64,000 nt of DNA from Zopfochytrium polystomum (lineage: Eukaryota > Chytridiomycota > Chytridiomycetes > Chytridiales > Chytridiaceae), in NCBI GenBank assembly GCA_025765615.1, contig JAIVFJ010000109.1, forward strand, positions 1 to 64,000, in the 5' to 3' direction. Position 1 is the stretch's first letter. Each line of letters begins with the position of its first letter. Below are positions 43,577-55,806 of this stretch, piece by piece. Below the pieces are notes generated by a model. That model was given only the letters and a program-made list of their open reading frames with translations, did not search any database and was not told where the DNA came from. The translations under genes were made by a program, and so were the position numbers.

Positions 43577-44953
43577 ATGGCACGGCGAGGCGGCGCTCGG
43601 CAGCAGGACGACTTCCGCAAGCTCATGCAGAACCTCCTGCCCGGCGGCAGCGGCGGCGGCGGTACCGGCGGCAGCGCGGGGCGTATCCCAACGCCGTCGC
43701 TGTTCCCAGCAAGCATCGCCGTTCTTGGCGGCTTGCTTGTGTTTGCGGGGAGCCAGAGCTTGTTCACGGGTTTGTTGCTGCGGTTTCCCTCGCTTTTACC
43801 CTCGCCACTCGTTCCCTCTTCAAGCTCCACAGCGGCCTAGATTCCCACCCCACTCCGATCCATAGCGCGCTTCGACTGCTCTCCATCCACACTCACTCAA
43901 GATATTCCCCTTTCCCCTTACCGTACTCTCACCAAAATCGTAAAACTCTAGTCGATGGTGGTCACCGCGCCGTCAAGTTCTCGCGAATCTCAGGCGTCCT
44001 GAACCAAGTCTACGGCGAAGGGATGCACATCAACATCCCGTGGTTCGAGAAGCCCATCATCTACGACATCCGCGCCAAGCCGCGCATCATCGCGTCGCTG
44101 ACGGGGACAAAGGGTATCATACCACCCCCATCTGATTCCCATTTCTAAACAACACCACACCTCAGACCTTCAGATGGTCAACATCTCGCTCCGCGTGCTG
44201 TCGCGCCCGCGCATCGACGACCTGCCGGTGATTTACAAGACGCTAGGGATGGACTTTGACGAGCGCGTGCTGCCGTCGATCGTGAACGAGGTGCTCAAGA
44301 GCGTCGTGGCACAGTTCAATGCGTCGCAGCTCATCACGCAACGTGAAAAGGTGAGCGGGGGGTGCATCACACCGCCTCATATCCCAGACCTCTCTCACCT
44401 CCACCCATCTTCACCCCCCTCACCACAGGTCTCCCGCCTCGTCCGCGACCAACTCGTCAAACGCGCCGACGCCTTTAACCTCGTCCTGGACGACGTCTCC
44501 CTCACGCACGTCGCCTTCTCCCCCGAATTCACCTCTGCGGTCGAAGCCAAGCAGATCGCGCAGCAAGAGGCGCAGCGAGCGCACTTTATCGTGGAGCGGG
44601 CGTTGCAGGAGAAGCAGTCGATCATCATCAAGGCGGAGGGGGAGGCCAAGAGCGCGGAGCTGATTGGCGAGGCGATCAAGAACAAGCCCGGGTTTTTGGA
44701 GCTGAGGAAGATTGAGGCGGCGACGCAGATTGCGGAGACGGTGGCCGCGTCGAGTAATAGGGTGTTTGTCGACGCGGATTCGTTGTTGTTGAATGTGAGT
44801 TTTTTTTTTTGTTTTTTTTTTGTTGAGTGTTTGGGTTCTTTCTTTTTTTTTATGGCGCTGTGTGAGGGAGCCTTTACTGGTTTCGCGAGTCCTAACCGTC
44901 CCGGTTTCATGCCCTCATCTCCTTTCAACCTGCAGCTTCACAGCACGAGGTGA
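43577..44953 (+). CDS. PHB2: Prohibitin-2
   Basis: Prohibitin-2 forms ring complexes with prohibitin-1 in the mitochondrial inner membrane, stabilising respiratory proteins and m-AAA protease. Five exons (43577-43769, 43952-44113, 44166-44350, 44429-44794, 44936-44953) join in phase to 307 residues. The N-terminal membrane anchor is [20 protein letters not shown]. The SPFH/PHB domain has [67 protein letters not shown], and [20 protein letters not shown], then a coiled coil ([20 protein letters not shown]) and [13 protein letters not shown] final tiny exon adds six codons. Gly-rich insertion near residue 25 is unusual; all else is canonical. Confidence 0.95.
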
Positions 44954-45147
44954 GGATGGGTTTCCTGTTTTTTCTTGACGTTTGTACCTGCTAACGACCT
45001 TTTATATCTCATCGCATTTGAACTGTCTCACCAAAATGAAGCGGAGGAAGCGGAGGAAAATAAAAACTCTCGGGAATCGTGCTCCCTTCCGAATGCTTAT
45101 GTTTTTTTTCGGTTTTTTTTTTTTTTTATGTCGCAGTCAGTTCCATT

Positions 45148-45997
45148 ATGTTGCGATCGGCACTGGCGCTGCTTGCCCCGTCGTCGTCTTCAAGCATCTT
45201 CCTTAAACCGGACTTGTCGGTCCAGTTGTTCTCCTCACGAGAAATGAACTACCAAGCCGCTGTGCCGCCCCTCCCGCCCCCCGCAGCAGCCGAAGCGGTG
45301 GCCTACCTGGCTGCAACAGCCCCGCCCGCTGCTGGCGTCGCCGCAGGCGATCCACTGTCTGCGGCTCACGTTGCTGCCGCAGCCGTCGAGACCAGAGTGC
45401 GCAAGCGCCTGCGTGCCGATGCGCCTCAGGTCCTGTCAGCAGAAGAATCCGTCGCCGCCGCAGTGCGTGAGCACGTGCTGCTCGCCCACCACGCAGCCCA
45501 GCAGTATCCCGGCGCGGGGGCGCCAGCGTGGTTCGGACCGGCCATTGAGAGCGCCATTCGTCCTCTGGCAAGACAAGTCGAAAACCTGACGGGCAGGGTC
45601 GACGACCTTGCGGACATGTTGAACGCCAAGATCGAAAATGCACGAATTCGATCGATCAACTTGCATTGCTTCAGCGCTGGCTTGCCCGTCCGGGCTGTCC
45701 TCAAAGAAACTCCAGGCCATCCTCTCCGAGAACCAAACAACCCCGTGTTGGCGGCGCTCCAGCGGCCCGTCCGTCCAGGTACTCGGCTGCCGGACGTCGC
45801 TTTCTTCCCCGCGAATGGCCTCCAGGTCATTGATCTCAGAAACGAACACCTCAATGATTTGGAGTGGTTTTATAACATTGATCTAGGTGAGCTTTCTCTC
45901 CTTTTTCGGTCCTTCTTTCCATTCATTTCTTTTGGAAACAGGTCCGGCTCCGATTGCCAGCCGTCGCAAGGAACTTGAAACTTACCTTCTACGTTAA
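45148..45997 (+). CDS. Mug135-like C-terminal domain protein
   Basis: Two exons (to 45886, then 45942-45997) give 264 residues from the ATG at 45148 or 232 from the ATG at 45244 (MNYQAAVPPLPPPAAAEAVA). The N-terminal half is Ala/Pro-rich with a helical stretch (LARQVENLTGRVDDLADMLN). The C-terminal half, RPGTRLPDVAFFPANGLQV then DLRNEHLNDLEWFYNIDLG and SRRKELETYL, resembles the Mug135 C-terminal domain of fungi, named from a meiotically upregulated fission yeast gene of unknown function. The second exon is essential for the final helix. The upstream start would add a hydrophobic leader, so targeting is uncertain. The assignment is by pattern only. Confidence 0.55.
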
Positions 45998-46254
45998 TGA
46001 TGAATCAGCCCTTCAGCTCGCTTTGTATGAAACGGAGACCGTTAATAGTTCAATCGCATCGTTGCAATAAATTGAGATCACGCTTGAAGAAGTCTAACCA
46101 ACTGAGCTCGAATTTCTTTGCACTGAACAAACTGCTTGCCCCACGTCATTTGCTGGTTTAAAGCCACACCACTCCGGGAAACCGGAGCGTTGCCTGGACG
46201 GAATGTCAGCGGTGGTGCGCTCGGACGCCAAACAATTCGGACTGCGCCACCACA
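45998..46254. other. Intergenic between Mug135-like and F-box genes
   Basis: No feature seen; promoter of the F-box gene. Confidence 0.5.
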
Positions 46255-47717
46255 ATGCTCGACGAGCTCCCGGACGACATCTTGATCGCGATCGCCGACC
46301 ACTTGACCTCGGCGTGCGATCGCTGCAATCTCAGCGCAACATGCCAACGATTGCGCAGTGCCCTGGCGCCGTCCGTCTTCCGCTCTGTTCGCGCCACAAA
46401 CGGCGGTCAAGACGCGGCCGCGATCTGGGCGCTTGCAGTTGCCCACGGCCACCACTTTCGGCACTTACGCTTTCAGTGCATGTTGCACGGGAACCCGCTG
46501 GCGGGCCACGACACCGCGACGATCGCTGTCCCCGCCGCTGGAGAAGGCCTGGACGATCTGGATGGGAAGACCGTCTCCACCTTCGCGATGGACATAATTT
46601 CAGGGCGTCTCGCGCCACGCATCGATGCCCTCACACTCGAGTTTATCGCTGACCACGACTTTGCGCCGCGCGGTTGCAGATGGGTGGACGACGTATATGG
46701 TATCGGGGGATCTATCTATATTCCTTCTGGCGTGAGTGTGCGGAGGATGTTGTCGCATCTGAGGAGAAGTTTGAGTGGCGGCGGGTGATGGCAGATGTGT
46801 GGAGAGCGGTCGCATCGAATCCAACAGTTCGCAGCCTTACGATCCTATCACTGCCGCCAGTCGTTACAACTGCGTGGCTCAAGCCGCAGTGGGTACACTT
46901 CGTGGGCCAACTGGAGCACTTATCTATTCAATTGTGGGGTGCGGACAACGGTGAAGGTTTACACTCCAGAACAACCCCGGGCTACCAAGACTTTTTCGAG
47001 CACCTCACGACTCTCTTCTTCGACCCTGCAGACGGCCTTCTTTCCCTCGAATTTGTCGCCAGCCCGTTTGGAACCTACGGCGGCGACAATCAGTTTTTCG
47101 AAACGCCTTTCACAATTGGCCTATCCAGCATGCCTCGACTGCGACAGCTGCGACTGCAAAACTGTTTCTTTGATAAGAGGCTTCTCTCATTCGTGCAAAG
47201 ACGTGCAGACACGCTGGAGAAGATCCACCTCATCGAGTTCATGGCGGCGGTGTTCGTTTCAGGGAATCATCGAAATCTCACGTGGGCGGATCTGTTCGAC
47301 GGAATCTCGAGCGCGGAGCCACGAAAGCTGACAGATTTTCGAGTCACCATGAGACGAGTTCCGATGGACTTGATCGCGGAGGCATGTCATAATTACACAT
47401 CCTTCCAACGCGAAGCCTTCCGCGCCATCCAGCAAAGACTGGCGGAGGACGAAGCTTTTCCTTTGTTTTATTATGGGATACTCGACGACAAGAACGGAAG
47501 CGTGTGCATGGCTCCTCTAGTAATCTTGAAAAGTTTCGTGAAAGGAGAGGAATTTTGTTTCTTACGAGCGACTTGTGGGGATTGTGCAAGTAAATCGAGA
47601 GGCTTCGAAGTTCCGATGACATTGAATCTTTTGCTGTGCAAAACATCTTTCGTGCGATGCGCACTCGTGCCAGTCGTAGTCGGTGCCACGCTGCCGGCGA
47701 GGCCGCGGGTTTGTTGA
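46255..47717 (+). CDS. F-box protein of a chytrid-type family
   Basis: The start MLDELPDDILIAIADHLTSA then CDRCNLSATCQRLRSALAPS is an F-box (LP..IL..I..HL......LS.TC..LR), which docks SKP1 in SCF ubiquitin ligases. About 430 residues of degenerate leucine-rich-type sequence follow (VRSLTILSLPPVV, LEHLSIQLWG, MPRLRQLRLQNCFF), expected to choose substrates. The first frame ends near 46790. A candidate 44-nt intron (46693-46736, GTATAT to GTGAG) joins it in phase to the second frame for 472 residues; otherwise a one-base shift is needed. A paralogue begins at 63784 with nearly the same first 60 residues. The target is unknown. Confidence 0.7.
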
Positions 47718-47903
47718 CGGCCAAAAGTGTTGTCCACGGGAGTGGTCTATTTATTTACTGCCTTTTTTCTTTCTTTTTCGCGCGGAACGGAAGGCTCCCC
47801 CGCTTTTCTTTCGAAGGAGCCTGCAAACACGAACTCATCCTCCTCTATTTCGTTTCAAAGTTAAGTGAAAACCAGCGCTCATTCGGAAACGTTTTTATTT
47901 GTT

Positions 47904-48600
47904 CTAAACCATGGAGGCAATTAGCCACCAAACAGTGGCAACCAAAACCAAAAATGTAAGCGTCGATCGCGAGTGGCCTCCGAGGGTGGAGGCCGCACCG
48001 CTCCTGGGAACTGGAGCGCTTGCAGTGCTTGTGGGCAGAGTCTTTCGGAGGTTATCTGGAATGCTAGGAAGATTGGCAGGGAGAGACGGGGTGGAGAGAG
48101 GCGAGCCGTTTGCGGACGCTCCCGCGATGACGAAGGCAATATCAGCGGTGGCGTTGCAGGCGCGGGGCTCAGTGGCTGAGTCTGCCGCAAACACGAGATT
48201 CCCTGAGCAGTGCCTATTTGTCCACGCCTTGACGGTGGCAACTGTGCCGTTGACGGAGGCTGTGAAGCCAAGCTCGTCGTCAGCGAAGATCAGTGAATCT
48301 GGCTGGTAGCACTCTCCGTCGGCCCTGATGCTTGCGGAGCCAAAGTATGTGGAGCAACCGTTGCGGTACGCGTTGACAGTTACGTAGGGGGTCGTTGCAA
48401 AGGAGGATTTGGCGAGGGCGGCGGCGTCGACGTAGTAGTCGCAGATGGAGTTTGTGTAGAGGCCCGTGACGCCGACCACGTGGCATTCGTTGCTGTAGCA
48501 CGTCGACCTCGGCCTGATGAACTGGGCGACGAGGCAGACATCTTCCGAGGTGCATTGGATGATGTCGTCGAGGGACTAGGGGCTCGGGTTCACTGAGAAG
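47904..48600 (-). CDS. Cys-rich secreted or GPI-anchored protein, N-terminus unresolved
   Basis: A minus-strand frame with many cysteines (DIIQCTSEDVCLVAQF, STCYSNECHVVGVTGLYTNS, NRHCSGNLVF, RACNATADIAF) and N-glycosylation sites, then a Ser/Pro-rich stalk and a hydrophobic end without a basic cap (TFLVLVATVWWLIASMV) fitting GPI attachment. An in-frame TAG near 48580 precedes the conserved-looking part; it coincides with a possible splice acceptor (CCCCTAG), so an upstream exon with the signal peptide may exist, but I cannot place it. It could be a truncated pseudogene. No family recognised. Confidence 0.45.
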
Positions 48601-48682
48601 GTGGACGAGGTGAAGTCTGTGACGATCCAAGACTGCTTTGGCGGTGCCGAGGTCGTAGTGGGAGCGGGGGAGGTTACGGAAA

Positions 48683-50082
48683 ATGGGGTGGATCGACCAG
48701 AAATGCGGGTTGTGCCTGCTGCCGCTCTGCCGCCTCAAGCCACTGCAAATGAGCAGTTTCCTCGGGTGGAATGAAGAGTTTGACTGCAGAGGTTCGGGGA
48801 AACACCACATGCCTGAACAGTGCCTCACGGTTCTCCTCCGTCTCCATCTTTCCCCCATGACAGAGCTCGACTTTGACGTCGGCAAGTGGTCAGTCCTCTT
48901 CAATCCATACGGCAAACAGCCGGTCCCACTGTTTCGCGCCAAATCAGATCGTAGCTACGTCACGTTCAACGACTGGGAACTCGGTTTGGACTGGGCTGCT
49001 TTGACCACCAAGACAGAGGTGGACATCGGCTTCGATGAGATTGACAAAGACCAGGCAAGCCGTGCGTGGCCCCCCAATCACCTTCGAGGATTACATCACG
49101 ATCATTGGGAAGACGAACCTGAATATGAGGAGCAAGAAAAGAGGGCGCTCGAGAGGCCGGTTCCCACAGAGAACGTGTACCACGCATTCTGCGCAGAATG
49201 GCTCCATCGGCGTCTCAAGTCACGCAATCTGAGTGTGCGCCAGCTCTGCATGGTCGCAGAGATGCTCTGGAAGCTCTTTGACGGAAGTCCTGGCCCTGCC
49301 ACTGACAGCCAGATCAAGGAAAACGCGGGACAGTTCTACAACTGCACAGTGGGTTCGATGTACTCGGTGGTGGACCCGGTGATAGACTTGGGGCAAGCAG
49401 TCGCCGAGAGCATCCCTTCGGCAAACACGCTGAACGTCCGCGACCCTGTTGTGCGCAGCGAGCGTTTGGATTGGAGCAATCCGACGCATCGAGCGATTTT
49501 CGATCGCGGCAGATACGCCGGTCTGGCGGTGACGCGGCTTCGAGAGGACATCAGCAAAACCACAGCAGATCGGTGGGATCAAGCCGGCTGCCCGCCGCCG
49601 AGTCTCGGAATCCTCGACCCCATTGTGTCAGCTCGAGTGCTTGACTTTGTCGACGGCAGGACGATGGTGGAGCTTGAGTCAGTGAGCATCGCTTTCTTTC
49701 ACGAGACGTGGATTGATGGAAAGGTCTTTGCCTGTGCGGGGGGATCGCTCTGAAGCCGGAGTTTTCCCTAGTGGACCTTGTGTGGAAGGCAGCGTACTGC
49801 TGCCTTGAGAGCCAAACCTATCGCCGAATTTTAGCGGGAATCGACTGGTGGGTTGGGGAAGTCGCCGCGATGACTGGGGCTTTGTTGGGGGCTGGGCACG
49901 GAGTCCAGGACATGGAAGGGACAGACGGGAAGGACAGCATTGTCAGCCACTTTTTGAGGCGATACGACCGTCACACATGGGGGTGGAATAATCGGATCTT
50001 GGGGGACCTTTGTGAATCCCATTTGTTGCCAATGGTTGCAAGTATTTTAGCGGGTCAAGGAGCAGCCAGCAGTGATGAATGA
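48683..50082 (+). CDS. Hypothetical protein, possibly F-box related
   Basis: A frame from the ATG at 48683 (alternatives at 48809 and 48857, the latter beginning MTELDFDVGKWSVLFNPYG) runs to a stop at 49753. A 38-nt candidate intron (49734-49771, GTGCGG to CCCTAG) restores phase with the following frame, VDLVWKAAYCCLESQTYRRI to 50082, for 453 residues in total. A G6 run at the same place could equally cause a one-base frame shift. The segment ILDPIVSARVLDFVDGRTMV recalls a degenerate F-box. Trp-rich, acidic and cytosolic-looking; no recognised family. Head-to-head with the Cys-rich gene on the minus strand. Confidence 0.5.
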
Positions 50083-50812
50083 TGTTACGTATTATTACAT
50101 AATAGTCAGCACGAAAAGCAAGAGAAGATCTCTGTTGTCCAGACTCAAAAACTTTCTTCTGGAGTCACCGTCTTTTGATCTATGGTCCACTTGCAGATGC
50201 GATCCACTCAGCAGCCACCGCCAGAGCACCCCAGATTTGTACCCGCTGCGAGCGCCGATTGTATCTCGCGACCGCATCCCGTCGAGCATGGGTAATGCTA
50301 CTGTGTGTGAGAAATGTTTTTGTGGATTTTTTTTTTTTTTTAATTTTTTTTTTTTTTTTAGTCGTTTGTTTGTTTGTTTGTTTGTTTTTGGTTGTCCGTT
50401 TTTTTATGGGCTCGTGATTTTCCTCGCACGCTCAAAATCTCGTCTATACTGGCCTCCTCTTTCATGGACATCCCCGCTGGAACTCGGTGCAAGACCGTCG
50501 CTGCCGTGGGATTTCTCTCGTGACTTCGCACCTCAGATGTTTCGCAACCTCTCACCAGAGCTTTGCAGGAGTTCGCTCCACAGCTTCTGCTCTTGAGCGG
50601 CCAGTTGAGAAGACAAAGTAAATAAACTGGAGTTGTTCTGCACACTGTTGCATTGGAATGAATGCAACCGGGTTGCTCCGTGTTCTTCTGCTGGGTGCGG
50701 GATGACGCCAGGCAAACATTTTGGACACCTTTTGCTGGCGGAGTATTTCTAATTTTATTTCCCCTTACCGACTTTGCCAAACGTTCCCACGCAGCCTGCT
50801 TGGCCTTTCGCC
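50083..50812. other. Intergenic with T tracts and (GTTT)n
   Basis: It contains T runs at 50327-50359 and about five GTTT units at 50363-50386. Open frames here are shadows. It holds the ABCC promoter. Confidence 0.55.
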
Positions 50813-53800
50813 ATGCCGCCGCCCGCATCACAACCCACCCCGCTGCCGCCCGACTTTGTTCTCCGCCTCTTGCTGCTTTCTCTCTTCGCCGCAACCGCCG
50901 CCGGCCTGGCGTACCTGCTGCGCCGTACGACGCGACCGTGCACCTCCGCTGCATCCTACGCCGCACTGTCATCGACAGACCCCGACAACGACGAGGACGA
51001 CAACAACAGCGACGGGGACGACTTTGGCGGCTCGGATGATCGGCTCGCACATGCAGACGCCATCCTGCGGTGGCTCGCGGTGCCGATCGCGGTCGTTGGT
51101 GCGGGTCTTGCGGCGGTGTCAGAGTCAGGCGTGGATTTCGACGTGATGGGCGTTGCGAGTGTTGTGGCGGAGGTATAAAAGTCCTTTCTTTCTTCTTTTG
51201 AACAACCGTCCAGCCCTGCTGACCCGATCGTGCTCAACGATTCCCACGTCGCTAAAAGACCGTTTGCGCGGTATGCGTTCTGTACATGGCCCTGAATGCG
51301 CGGTCGTCGTCGCCGTCGTCGTTGTCGTTGTCGCCGTCCGCGCCACCGTTTACTCACCACCGCGTTTGCTTACTTGGCGCTGCTTGCCGTTTTTGCGGGC
51401 GTTCAAGCGTACAAAGCGGCCATCGACGGTTCACCAACTTTCCGCCTACACACGGCGTCGGCAGTATGCGCGGCCTTTGTGATGGTGCTGAACGGTGGGA
51501 GGCATTACGTCCTGTTTTTGCGGCGAGGTGAGGCAAACGCGGCAGGAGGGGACAAGAGTGTAAGTGCTCCTTTGAGGTTTCACTTCACCGCAGCGGCATT
51601 TCTTTGCAAGCCCGTTTTTTCAAGCGCGACGAGTGACGCTCTGCTCAACAGGCGACACCGGAGTCGACGGCGTCGCTGCTGTCGCTGCTGACGTTCTCGT
51701 GGATGACGTCGCTGATTTCCAAGGGCGAGACAAAGACCCTTGCAATGACAGACCTGTGGCAGCTCCGCGAGACAGACGGCGCCATGTCGGTTTGGCAACG
51801 GTTCCACAAGCACCGGTGCGGCAACAGCGTTTTTGCGACACCGTTGACCCATTTCCGCCTTCATCTATTCATTTTAAACAAATAGCCCTGGCCGCTCCCT
51901 CTTCGCCACACTTATTCTCGTCGCACGCAAAACCCTGACATTGCAGTATGCTGCCGCTCTCCTGACGCCATTCCTCACGTACGCCGGCCCTCTCATGCTC
52001 AACCTAGTCCTTGGGTGGTTTGAGGACCCTGACCGCACTTTGCTGCGGGGATGGTGGCTGCTCCTGTGTATGTTGGTGATAAATGTGGCCAGCGCGGTCA
52101 GCGGCGCCCAGCAGTATTTCCACGGGCGCCGGGTCGGGCTTACTGTTTATGCAGCAGTGATTGGCGAGCTGTATGCAAAGGCGCTGAGGCGGCCGGCGGG
52201 CGTTTCTTCAGGGAACGGTGCCAGATCCGAGGAAGCAGTGGATTCGGATTTGAGCTCCGGGAAGAGCGACAAGCCGGCTGAAATCAATGAGGATGTGAGG
52301 CATATTTTGTCAACTTAAGTTCTTCCAAATTCCCTGAGCTTCCTGACTGATTTCCACAGGGAAACATCAACACCATGATGACGGTAGACGTCGAACGCAT
52401 CGTCAACTTCAGTTGCTTCTCCCATGACCTTGTCCTCACCCTCCCACTAAGCATTATCTTGGCATTTTTGGCGCTGTACTGGGTGATTGGATTGTCTGCC
52501 GTTGCAGGCATTGCTGTCATTGCAATCAATGCCCCTCTCACCGCGTATTTCGGCTCCTTCATGGAAGACTTCCAAGCGAAGCTGCTGAAAGAGAGCGACA
52601 AGCGAGTTACTATGACCACCGAGGTCTGCCAGTTTCCTCTCGTGCACACGTGTTGAAAGCCTTCTCACACCGTCCGAACCCTTCTTCGACCAGATATTGA
52701 ACAGTATTCGCATCATCAAATACTTTGGCTGGGAAGACCAGTTCGCCGGGCGACTGCTCAAAGTCCGCGACGCCGAGCTCGGACTCAACCTCAAGACCTC
52801 GCTCCTGTGGATCTTCACGTCGCTCCTCACCTACTGCACGTCGATCCTCTGCCTCTTTGCGACATTTGCAACGTACACGATCGTCGCCGGACACCCGCTG
52901 ACAGCCGCGACGGCATTCACGACGGTCATTTTGCTCGAGCGCGTCGGCCAGTGTTTCGTCGAGGCGCCGTTTTACTATTTTTGGCTGCTAAAGAGTAAGG
53001 TGTCGCTGGAGCGGGTGGACAAGTTTTTGAGTGGTGTCGAGTTGGACCGGTATGCGCAGAGCGGAACGGCAGAACGCGTGGAGACAGTGGAAGAGGCGGA
53101 TGCTTTGGACGATGCGGCGTCAGTTGGGTTCCGCCAGGCGGCGTTCCGGCACTTTGATCCAGCCGACGCCAGTAGAACGGTGGAGAGCGTTTCCGCCAAG
53201 CAACACCGAGGCATTGAAGCTGCGCCGCCGTCGGAATCGGTCGCAACGGCGGCGTTCACGCTGCAGGGCATTGACATTTCTTTCCGCAAGGGTGGGCTGA
53301 ATGTTGTCACGGGGCCAACGGGCTCGGGCAAGTCGTCGCTGATCTTGGCACTTCTTGGAGGTGAGCGTGGGGTGTAGTCGGTTTGAAAGAATCATTCACC
53401 AGAAACACTCCCAGAGATGAAAAAAGTTGCCGGCGATGTTCACCTCCCCAAACATGACGGTCCAGGCCTCGTTTCGTACGTCGCACAAACCGCATGGCTC
53501 TTGAACGCAACGATCCGCGAAAACATCACCATGGGGTTGCCACTGGACGATGCACGATACCGCAAGACGCTCGAGGCGTGCGCGCTCGTCCGCGATCTGG
53601 AGACGCTACCGGGCGGCGACCTGACAGAAGTCGGCGAGAAGGGAATTTCGCTGTCTGGGGGCCAGAAGCAGCGGATCGCACTCGCGCGCGCTGTTTATTC
53701 AATGTCTTTGGTCGTGTTGTTGGATGACCCGCTGTCGGCGGTGGATGCGCCGACTGCAAAGCATCTGATGGCGAATGCGATTCAGGTGAGTTTTGCAGTC

Positions 53801-55220
53801 CGTGCTGGTAGCATGTGTTTTGAGCGAACTCATCGCTAGAAATCATTGGCCGGCCGCACTGTCATCCTCGTCACTCACGCTGTCGGTCTGGCGGTCCGTG
53901 CGGCAGACTACGTAGTCGTCATGGGCGGAGGCACTGTTGTTGCGCAGGGCACGCCCATCGAGGTCGCCAGCAACCCGTCTGCCGTCCACATCACGGCATC
54001 CTCAGTAGAGCCGACCGAGTATCTGTCGTCCAACGACGCTGACAAGCAAAAGGCCGTGCTGGCCAAGGACGGCGACGCAACGCGACTGGTCGAAGACGAA
54101 GAAAAGGAGGTTGGGCGCGTAAAATGGAGCGTGTACGTGTCCTACTTTGCCGCCGCTGGAGTCATTTCTTCGGCGATCTCGGTGGTTCTCCTCGTATTTC
54201 AGGACGTACTGGGCGTTGCGAGCGACGCGTAAGGTTCTCTTTGAAATGATTGCCACATTATTGTTTTTTGAAGCAGAAGATGCACAATCACAACAGGTGG
54301 ATCGCCAAGTGGACCGAAGACGTCCGTCGCAACAGCACTCTCATTCAATCATCTGATGGGGCAAGCATCGGGCTCTGGCTCTTTTCTTCAGCGACCAGTC
54401 TGTGGTACAGTCGTCAAACGCCATCGTCAGTGCGACGTACTCCGTCGAATATATTCGCGTCGACATTCAGATGGTATCATTCGGCGGATGACGATGAGAC
54501 GGCTGATTTTTGGGAAAGGAACCACGCGACACTCTACTATGTTGGCATTTGTGAGTATAAGTCTATAACTTTCTTTTTCGTTCAGCCGAACCGCATCATC
54601 GGCACAGCTCTAATCCAAAGCCTGCGCAAGACGGTCTGATTGGCTTGGCTCAAGTCGTCAATCGTTCTGTTACAAGCACTGTTGTCCAGCTTGCAGCCTA
54701 CCGCGCGTCGCGAATCATTCACGAACGCTTGCTAAATTCCGTTCTCGGCGCTCCGCTCCGGTTCTTTGAGGTGAGCTTACAGCAACCCCGAACGATCAAT
54801 AATCTATTGGTTTGTGACTGAAGACCACACCGATGGGCCGAATCTTGAACCGCTTCACCAAGGACATTAGCTCCGTCGACGGAGAAGTAATTCTGGAGAT
54901 GCTACACTTCGCCAACACGGCGACTAAAGCGACCACGATTGTGTTGGTCGTTTGCTTTTTCTCTCCGTTCTTTTTGCTTGCGTTGATCCCCATCGGCTTT
55001 GTCTATTATTCGATCACTCAGTCGTATTTGAGGAGCTCGCGAGAGCTGAAGCGGTATGTTTTTCAGCCATTTGTCTCGCTCCGTCTGATCTGCAATTGCG
55101 AACAGTTTGGACTCTGTATCTGTTAGCCCAGTCATTTCAAATTTCAACGAGACACTCCACGGTGCAAGCACCGTCCGTGCGTTCGAGAGGAAAAGAAGGA
55201 GATTGCGGGTGGCTTGCTAG
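50813..55220 (+). CDS. ABCC (MRP-type) transporter truncated before the second nucleotide-binding domain
   Basis: From the ATG at 50813: N-terminal membrane segments with an unresolved exon junction near 51180-51300, then the lasso/TMD1 entry LLSLLTFSWMTSLISKGETK, TMD1 (including NINTMMTVDVERIVNF and IRIIKYFGWEDQF), and NBD1 with Walker A VTGPTGSGKSSLILALLG, Q loop YVAQTAWLLN, signature LSGGQKQRIALARAVY, Walker B VVLLDDPLSAVDA and switch ILVTHAV. TMD2 follows (FFETTPMGRILNRFTKDISS). The frame stops at 55220 shortly after SPVISNFNETLHGASTVRAF, where ABCC proteins continue to NBD2. No NBD2 motifs occur before the next gene. ABCC exporters need both sites, with NBD2 the hydrolytic one, so this is probably a dead or non-transporting remnant. 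An alternative frame (EEKKEIAGGLLGGL) extends slightly, suggesting a one-base change near 55185. Confidence 0.8.
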
Positions 55221-55806
55221 GCGGTTTGGAAAGTGCCTTTGTGGTTTAATGGACTTCAACCACCTTTTTTTCCTTTTTTTCGTCCACTGTTTCGAACACC
55301 CTCGTTTGTATTGGGGGAGGTGGACGGTTTCGACTCAAGTTGTTGCTCACCGTCCTCGTTTTGTTCGGCACCGTCGGACGCTTCTGTGGACGTTTGGGAG
55401 CCTCAACTCTTTCTAACCGTTTCAAAAGCGGAGAGGTAGCGTTTGCTTCGCGGTGACCAAGTGCCCTCCAGCGCGGGACCAAAAGAATAAACCAACTGCA
55501 TCTCCTTTGTTCGATGTTGTGGCCCGGTTTCGTGCTCACCTTTCAGCTCATCTTAGGAGCACACCGTCATGGACAAACGACATCGGCCCAGTTCGGGAGG
55601 GCGGGGATCAAGCGATGAACACGCGCCCTTTCTCAGGGGCGCAAAGACTGCACTCGCAAGTAACACAGCCACTCGCAGTATTTGTTTGTCTTCCACGAAA
55701 GGGCGGCGGAATCCGCCTGTCGGAGTCCTGGCAGAACTCCGCCGTATCACCCCGGTCATCCACCGCCACAGCGACCGTCACCGATTTCTCTCCAACCCCC
55801 GCCCAT
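55221..55806. other. Region between truncated ABCC gene and phospholipase
   Basis: Traces resembling ABCC TMD2 (about 55240-55350) may persist in shifted frames, but no ATPase motifs are present. The right part is the presumed phospholipase promoter. Confidence 0.45.

Noticed and set aside
50358..51050. Minus-strand 230-codon frame over the start of the ABCC gene
   Set aside because: Starts at a non-ATG codon, ends in a lysine/asparagine run generated by T-rich repeats, and overlaps the supported transporter.
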